From: Coniella vitis
Lineage: Eukaryota; Ascomycota; Sordariomycetes; Diaporthales; Schizoparmaceae
Reading direction: 5' to 3'
DNA length: 24,213 bases
Assembly (NCBI GenBank): GCA_011317545.1
Contig: WUJK01000021.1
Location: 1 to 24,213, forward strand
Below are positions 19,501 through 24,213 of this stretch, in pieces (position 1 is the stretch's first letter; each line of letters starts with the position of its first letter). The position numbers and the translations under genes were made by a program. Under the pieces are notes generated by a model that ran no database searches, was not told where the DNA came from, and saw only the letters and a list, made by a program, of their open reading frames with translations.

Positions 19501-21174
19501 AGCTTACTTTTCTACATACCCGCGGTCTTAGAGAATAGTGGGATTAGTATTATTATTGTCCCATTTCTCGCACTTATCGAGGATTTACTCGTACGGGCCC
19601 ATAAGCTTCAGATCGATGCTATTCAGTTCCAGTCGGGGCTCCGTACGGGGCGCGAGGGATTCCCACGCGCCGCACAACTTGTTTTCGTTAGTGCGGATAT
19701 CGCTATAACAGGCGAGTTTGCATCGTACGTTGATACGATTGCTGCGGCTAGCCTTCTCGCACGGATTTATATCGACGAATGCCATACCATTATCACCGAT
19801 TCGAACTACCGTATACGATTACGCGAGCTAAAGAGCGTACGACGATTTGGGCAGCCGCTTATTTTTCTAACGGCTACGCTACCGCCCACGTTTCTCGCTT
19901 GGTTTCGTACGGAGGCATTAGCTGAGAATGCCGAAGTAATACGCGTACGAACGAGTAAGGCTAATTGTCGGTACGGGGTTGAGGTAGTCTCTGTACGAAG
20001 CGGAGCAAGGCCCGACGAAGCGGTCCAGAGCCGTACGATAGCAAGAGTACGAGAGCTTGGGGCTGAAATGTATGGGCAGCAGAAAGGGGTTATTTACTGT
20101 CGCTCGAGGGAGGAGACGCGGAAGCTTGCCGCCGTACTAGGGTGCCCGTGCCACCATAGTGGGATGAGCGAGGACGAACGCCAGGCCGCTCGTACGAGCT
20201 GGAGCGAAGGCCAGGAAGGGCAGCGGTGGATTACAGCGACGGTTGGGCTTGGTACGGGGATTGATATCGAGGGGATTACTGCTATCGTATATATGGGGAT
20301 ACCGTACGGGCTTATCGACTTTGTCCAGCAGGTCGGGCGAGGCGGCCGTCGGGCTGGCGAGGTTGTCCATTCGGTAATTATTTATAATGGGCAGCAGAAC
20401 GTACGAGGGCTCCGGGAGGCGCACGGTATAATCGAAAGTACGAATATACTCCAGATGGAGTCGTACGTATCGACGAAGGGGTGTCGGCGGGCAATTTTAG
20501 GCGCATTTCTGGATGGGTCCGATACGGAGAGCTGTACGACGGTGCCCGGGGCGGTTCCGTGCGATAACTGCGAAAGGCAGCAAGCCGTACGGTTCTGGGA
20601 TGGGGGATTATGGAGGGCGTACGGGCGTACGGAGGGGCAAAAGATTCAGCTTCTTTACCGCTGGCTTTTAGAGGTCGAAGACAGTTGCAGTACGGTCTGT
20701 TGGGTATTCCGTGCGTACCGTGCGCGGTCCCGAGGGCGGGCTGAAGGGCGATGTGAAAAGGGGGGAGGGAAAAGAGGTTGGTGTAGGCTTCTCGTACGAA
20801 AGTACGGCGAGGCCGATTCCACAGCGTACGAAGCCGCACAGCGGGCGATACGGTTCGAAGAGTTAAGTTGTTGCTTTCGGTGTAAGTTGCCGCTGAACTG
20901 GTGCGAGGAGAGGCGTTTAGGGGGGCTTCGTACGGGGTGTACGGCGGAGGACCGAGTTCTTCCCATCGTACTTTTCGTACGGAAGTGGGAATGGGCACAG
21001 AGGCTCGTACAGAGGATGTTTGGGATAGATATTAGGGATCGTACGAGCTACTTCCACTGGCTCGGGCGGAAGCAGGTCTTCCACGGATACCAAGGAACGA
21101 ATATGCTTTTACTCTGGGAAGCTATTCTTTGGGAAGCGTACGAGCAGGGAGAATTCTGGGAACGATATAAGTAG
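16546..21174 (+). CDS. Telomere-linked RecQ-type DEAH helicase with N-terminal C2H2 fingers
   Basis: This is an intact, intronless 1542-residue protein. Residues 16-37 (C16, C19, H32, H37) and 83-105 (C83, C86, H99, H105) are two zinc-finger-like units in the arrangement of the DUF3505/OrsD family. A long middle region follows, with the phrase HIWGGQPGRGPEIL at about 650 that is typical of fungal telomere-linked helicases. The helicase core has a motif 0-like WKSAEQ, Walker A LPTGAGKS (979-986), DECH (1077-1080), TAT (1109-1111), ATVGLGTGID and motif VI QQVGRGGRR (about 1261-1269). It ends with a RecQ-like Cys unit (CDNC at 1339) and a further Cys cluster (CCFRCKLPLNWC, from 1442). DECH and GRGGRR deviate from the DEAH and GRAGRD of housekeeping RecQ, as in TLH families. 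It sits about 2.9 kb from the telomere. It probably acts in the nucleus on telomeric or subtelomeric DNA, which is an inference. The gene carries about 54 CGTACG sites. Confidence 0.93.
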   Translation: MEQYITINTEYNILICRICQVAVRPGTAIDTHFRQQHKLKGPILKEILYSYGDIPLTDPVSLLPPEDGLDPIPNLVIVRGISCQLCRYLTTSYGLFRKHNKATGHSQSENPGQPVRLQSWLSGPQYRRYWIVRTGAEEVNPVPTRSSSPITPDPDLASFENALTQQEAAFLKVDQDYVRTGDIREGLDRDSAWVKRVGWVPYFQSRDKLAIHQATLWDEKGKARSTVRQPERPEILPEHFVQLQQVSRSFARELDRCLLRLPTIPIETLQWLASISSTQPNPRPFVRPGLDSTIVRYRSFGQRYLVFCIRAYYLGREQAYEQWAVSFSAEQWSLLCDIITAVDILLDRTEPPVSTQPARRPYEAWTFAPDLDDNTYEEEDRESPRSRTSLSPEHIEETDILDRTVFRFFLSSLRHYIGGNLYLNPLLCFCAALGIRTEPLGFLEPHLYTTRLTALLWLARLFFLEAEFLDEPLELEAISVQAVQRFRTAHSEWMVPGTHTPVSTIIAWMAYGRGWRHQMAGQASVRWSEDKQVLFHNGEAIPVQAFQQASCELIDEATRLLDGLLSGSWEELRTTVEPARIVDHTMQVGAGRSFATDPRNIWLRPGPRTVLSLLQPSLWDSIRGQWKKKPVHQWLQQLRTFRELLLVLVHIWGGQPGRGPEILTVRYRDSWQLVRNIFILNGEVMIATDRDKGKSAYSVRSRKVARFLPPPVGLFLIVYIIWLLPAERLLRTQCGLRPAVGEQLEYLWYESDSGVYTTERLSTLLVRYLQPRLGARIGVARYRTIAIEFGRQIRGLSTKQAELQIGEDEDSYYQDIDPLTGEPGDGGSGGWNIVWDLQATHSTKVARQHYAVHVGFLGSLQPEMIATFRTVSLLWHQFLHGTSPEASGIPRTEGEDEGQQIRKRKASLSYRGGEGPYESPSSIPPALRARTIRTATDEDLLQALRTLFGAGAEWKSAEQALCCRTICRLQGQQSVICILPTGAGKSLLFYIPAVLENSGISIIIVPFLALIEDLLVRAHKLQIDAIQFQSGLRTGREGFPRAAQLVFVSADIAITGEFASYVDTIAAASLLARIYIDECHTIITDSNYRIRLRELKSVRRFGQPLIFLTATLPPTFLAWFRTEALAENAEVIRVRTSKANCRYGVEVVSVRSGARPDEAVQSRTIARVRELGAEMYGQQKGVIYCRSREETRKLAAVLGCPCHHSGMSEDERQAARTSWSEGQEGQRWITATVGLGTGIDIEGITAIVYMGIPYGLIDFVQQVGRGGRRAGEVVHSVIIYNGQQNVRGLREAHGIIESTNILQMESYVSTKGCRRAILGAFLDGSDTESCTTVPGAVPCDNCERQQAVRFWDGGLWRAYGRTEGQKIQLLYRWLLEVEDSCSTVCWVFRAYRARSRGRAEGRCEKGGGKRGWCRLLVRKYGEADSTAYEAAQRAIRFEELSCCFRCKLPLNWCEERRLGGLRTGCTAEDRVLPIVLFVRKWEWAQRLVQRMFGIDIRDRTSYFHWLGRKQVFHGYQGTNMLLLWEAILWEAYEQGEFWERYK

Positions 21175-22081
21175 CTTATCTTACCGTACGAGATATAAAG
21201 AAAACTTAATATCTTTTCTTATTCTTTTCTTTCTTTCGATTTATTATATAAAAAGGGAATCTTAAAAGGTAAATAATTAAGAATAAATATATATTATATA
21301 TTTTATAATATATAAAACTAAGAAAAGAAATAAAATAGAAAAGAGAAGAAATTAAATAAGAAAAAAAAAGGTTATATAAAGGATATTTAAAAAGAATTAA
21401 TATAGTAAAAGGGAGGATAGAATAAAAAGAATATAAAAAGAAAAAGAATATAAAAAGAAAAAGAAAAAAAGAAGAAGGAAGAAATAAAAAAAGATAAATA
21501 ATATATATATATATAAGAATAAATAGATTTTATAATTTAAATAAAGAATAGTTAAAATATTTTAAAAGAAAAGAATAAATAAAAGAAAATAAATAAAAGA
21601 ATAAATATTTAAATAAAGAAAAAGAAAAAGTTAAAATTAAAATATAAAAAAAGATAAAAGATTATTAAATAATTAATTTTAAATAATAAATTTAATAAAT
21701 TAAATAAAAATAATAAAATAAATAATCTAATAAAGATAATTAAAAAGATTAAAATTATAATAAAAGGAAAGATTAAAGCTTATAATAAAGATATTTAAAA
21801 AAGAAAAGAATAATAATAATAAAATAAAAGAAATATAAAATAAAAGTAAAAAAGAAATAAATAAGGAAAAGAAAAAAGATTTTTTAAAAGAATAAAATAT
21901 AAATAAATATATATTAAAAAAAGAAATTAATTAAAAATAAAATTAAGGTTAATTAAAAATAAAAAAGCTATAATATAAAAATAATAAAAAAGAAGAGTTA
22001 AATAAAATATCTTAAATATAAATTTTAAAAAAAAGATTAAAATTATAAGAAAAGAAGAAGGATAAGATTATAAAGAAGGAA
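21175..22081. other. AT-rich, nearly cytosine-free subtelomeric DNA, first part
   Basis: After the helicase stop a short 3' flank (one CGTACG at 21186, AATAAA at about 21284) passes into A-rich sequence. From about 21300 the plus strand has only isolated C residues while G remains common. I see no gene. Confidence 0.75.
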
Positions 22082-22720
22082 AAGGGTTAGGGTTAGAAGG
22101 AAAGAGAAGGGTTAGGGTTAGAAGGAAGAAAAAAGGGTTAGGGTTAGAAGGAAAGAGAAAGGTTAGGGTTAAAAGGAAGGAAAAAGGGTTAGGGTTAGAA
22201 GAAAAGAAAAGGGTTAGGGTTAGAAGGAAAGAAAAAGGTTAGGGTTAAAAGGAAGGAAAAAAGGTTAGGGTTAGAAAGAAAGAAAAAGGTTAAGGTTAAA
22301 AGGAAAGAAAAAGGTTAGGGTTATAAAGAAAGAGAAGGATTAGGGTTAAAAGGAAAGAAAAAGGGGTAAAATTATAAAGAAAGAAAAAGGGTTAGAATTA
22401 TAAAGAAAGAAAAAGATTAGGGTTATAAAGGAAGAAAAGGGTTAAAATTAAAAGGAAAGAAAAGGGTTAAAGTTATAAGGAAAAAGAAAGGTTATAATTA
22501 TAAGGGAAGAAAAAGGGTTAGGGTTATAAAGAAGGAAAAGGGTTAGGGTTAAAAGGGAAGAAAGGATTAGGATTAGAAGAAAAGAAAAGGGTTAGGGTTA
22601 AAAGAAATAAAAAGGTTAAAGTTATAAGGAAAGAAAAAGGTTAGAGTTATAAGGAAAGAAAAATATTATAATTATAAAAGAAAAAAAGTTAAGATTATAA
22701 GAAAAAAAAAAGATTAAAAA
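22082..22720 (+). repeat. ~25-bp telomere-derived minisatellite, block 1
   Basis: Units of GGGTTAGGGTTA plus a purine spacer (GAAGGAAAGAAAA and variants) repeat about every 25-26 bp (for example at 22084, 22109, 22135, 22161, 22186, 22211, 22237). Later units decay by G-to-A and insertions (GGTTAAAGTTATAAGG). The plus strand has no C. The telomeric G-strand orientation matches the chromosome end. Confidence 0.85.
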
Positions 22721-23395
22721 TATAAAGAAAAGAAAAGGTTAATATTAAAATAAAGAAAGAAATATTAAAATAATAAATATAAATAATAATTAAATATAAA
22801 AAAAAGAATAATAATAAAATAACGAAAGATAAAATAAAAAGAAAAAAAGAAAAAGAATTTTTTAAATAAAATATATATTTATATATTTTTATAAAAAGAG
22901 AGGAACTTATAAAAAATTAAATTATAAAGATTAAAAATTAAAGAAAGGTAATATATAAAAAGAAAAGAAAAAAAAGAAAGAATAATTAAAAAGTAAAAAG
23001 ATAAATAAGAAAGGAAATATATTAAAAAGGTAAAAAAGAAAAAATAAAATAAAATAAAAAGGTTAAAAAGGTTAAAGAAAATAAAAAAAAAGATTTATAT
23101 AAAATAAAAAAGCGAAATTTAGAAAAAAGGTAAGATTTATAATTTTAAATAAAAAGGTTAAATATAAAAAAAAAAAATATAAAAGAAGAATATAAAAGAA
23201 GGAAAATAGAATAAAAAATATATAAAAAGAGAAAAGAAATAAAGAGAAAAAAGAAAAGAATTAATAAGAAGAAAAAAGAATTAAATAGAAAAAGAAAAAG
23301 GATTTAAAAAGATTTTATAAATATTATATATATTTAATAAATAAAATAAGGAAACGAGAAAATAAGGTTATATATTTATAAATAGATTAGATTAT
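22721..23395. other. AT-rich, nearly cytosine-free subtelomeric DNA, second part
   Basis: The sequence consists of A, T and G with only a few C (for example 22823, 22905, 23113, 23355). No repeat unit or gene is evident beyond purine runs such as AAAAGAAAAG. Confidence 0.7.
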
Positions 23396-23590
23396 AATAA
23401 AAAAAAGGTTAGAATTATAAGAAAAAAAAAGAATTAAGATTATAAAGGAAGAAAAAGGTTAATATTATAAGGAAAAAATAGGGTTAGGGTTATAAAGAAT
23501 AAAAAGGGTTAGGGTTAGAAGAAATAAAAAGGGTTAGGGTTATAATAAAAAAGAAGGGTTAGGGTTAGAAAGAAAGAAAAGGGTTGAGAT
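23396..23590 (+). repeat. ~25-bp telomere-derived minisatellite, block 2
   Basis: This is the same type as block 1, with GGGTTAGGGTTA tracts (23480, 23508, 23532, 23558) separated by TATAAAGAATAAAAA or AGAAGAAATAAAAA spacers. Spacing is again about 25-28 bp. Confidence 0.8.
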
Positions 23591-23818
23591 TAGAAAGAAA
23601 AAAAAAGAATTAAATATAATAATATTAAAAATAGGAAAATATAAAAAAAGAGTAAAATAAAGAAAAAAAAGATTTTAAAAAAAGAAAGATAATAAAAAAA
23701 AGGGGAGAATAAAGATTTACTATTATATATATTTAAATAATAAAATAAAAAAAAAGAAAAGAAAAAAAATAGATAAAAAGTATTTTTATTTAAATTAATA
23801 AAAAAAGTTCGGATTAAT

Positions 23819-24050
23819 TAATAACCCCGGGGTATTTCCCCGCGAATCCGCGGATAAGGGGAGGTTAAGGTTAATAAATAACCCCGGGTTATTCCCCGCG
23901 AATCCGCGGATAAGGGGGGGTTAAGGTTAATAAATAACCCCGGGGTTATTCCCCGCGAATCCGCGGATAGGGGGGGGTTAGGGTTAATAAATAACCCCGG
24001 GGTATTTCCCCGCGAATCCGCGGATAAGGGGGTAAAGGTTAGCTCAGTAG
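23819..24050 (+). repeat. Four tandem 57-bp GC-rich hairpin repeats
   Basis: Units start with ATAACCCCGG at 23821, 23878, 23934 and 23991 (periods 57, 56, 57). Each has CCCCGG-GTTATTCCCC, then CCGCGAATCCGCGG (5-bp stem CCGCG/CGCGG with loop AATC), then a G run and GGTTAAGGTTAATAA or GGTTAGGGTTAATAA. The unit is an island of high GC in very AT-rich DNA. The minus strand is open over these repeats (23818-24078) only because 57 is divisible by three. Confidence 0.9.
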
Positions 24051-24081
24051 GCATAGGGGGGTAGTAGCCCGTGTTCATTTC

Positions 24082-24095
24082 CCGCGAATTCGCGG
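24082..24095. repeat. Perfect 14-nt palindrome at the telomere junction
   Basis: CCGCGAATTCGCGG is a perfect palindrome that ends one base before the first TTAGGG. It differs by one base from the CCGCGAATCCGCGG core of the 57-bp repeats. Confidence 0.9.
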
Positions 24096-24213
24096 TTAGG
24101 GTTAGGGTTAGGGTTAGGGTTAGGGTTAGGGTTAGGGTTAGGGTTAGGGTTAGGGTTAGGGTTAGGGTTAGGGTTAGGGTTAGGGTTAGGGTTAGGGTTA
24201 GGGTTAGGGTTAG
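24096..24213 (+). repeat. Telomere, (TTAGGG)n
   Basis: There are 118 bp of uninterrupted TTAGGG, 19 full units and a partial one, running to the end of the window with the G-rich strand pointing outward. This marks a true right chromosome end. The real length may exceed what was assembled. Confidence 0.98.

Noticed and set aside
23818..24078. 86-codon minus-strand open frame with repeats of PPLSADSRGITPGLFIN type
   Set aside because: It is the translation of the 57-bp tandem repeat, open only because the unit length is divisible by three. There is no gene signal around it.
24036..24078. TAGCTCAGTAGG at the telomere junction, a perfect match to a tRNA A box, with a weak B-box-like GTTCATTTCC 30 bp on
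   Set aside because: The D stem, anticodon stem and T stem do not pair, so it cannot fold as a tRNA. At most it is a chance match or a trace of a tRNA-derived element.
1..24213. CRISPR arrays, rRNA or complete tRNA genes
   Set aside because: None seen. The direct repeats present are tandem without unique spacers, and the genome is eukaryotic.

Overview
The window is the right-hand end of a chromosome from a filamentous ascomycete. It ends in about 20 TTAGGG repeats reading towards the terminus. Genes have short GT-AG introns with CTAAC/CTAAT branch sites. The retroelements carry the CpA-to-TpA decay typical of repeat-induced point mutation (RIP). The window has fragments of a fungal reducing polyketide synthase (PKS) cluster and a telomere-linked RecQ-type helicase. 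I cannot name the genus from sequence alone.

Layout. (1) 1-6289: two Ty3/gypsy (chromovirus) copies, both heavily RIP-mutated. A plus-strand copy (pol, an antisense ORF, 3' LTR ending at 4346) is inserted in the gag region of a related minus-strand copy (gag 4347 to about 5790, 5' LTR 5834-6289). RIP decay fades out within the outer LTR at about 6.1-6.2 kb. (2) 6290-8197: GC-balanced sequence without a recognisable gene, then the promoter of a transporter. (3) 8198-14.9 kb: the remains of a secondary-metabolite cluster. It holds a 14-TM MFS efflux pump (plus strand, seven exons, one single-base frameshift), a Zn2Cys6 regulator (minus strand, in-frame nonsense codon and damaged zinc cluster), and only the KR-ACP end of a highly reducing PKS (minus strand). 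All three look non-functional. (4) About 14.9-15.1 kb: a breakpoint with C-rich telomere-like sequence in inverted orientation. (5) 15.1-21.2 kb: a telomere-linked helicase module. It has five ~74-bp tandem repeats, an intact 135-aa DUF3716-like Cys-rich gene, and an intact intronless 1542-aa RecQ-type helicase with N-terminal C2H2 (DUF3505-like) fingers. This module is saturated with the palindrome CGTACG in all reading frames and in its non-coding parts. (6) 21.2-23.8 kb: AT-rich DNA whose plus strand is almost free of cytosine, with ~25-bp minisatellites built from TTAGGGTTA plus purine spacers. (7) 23.8-24.1 kb: four 57-bp GC-rich hairpin repeats, then a perfect 14-nt palindrome touching the telomere.

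How it fits together: the two intact genes lie in the telomere-proximal module, while the more internal genes are broken or truncated. The simplest reading is that a metabolite cluster was cut in its PKS gene and the chromosome end was capped by a TLH-type subtelomeric module, with RIP-silenced retroelements accumulating on the inner side. The most unusual signal is the CGTACG enrichment that marks out the module.
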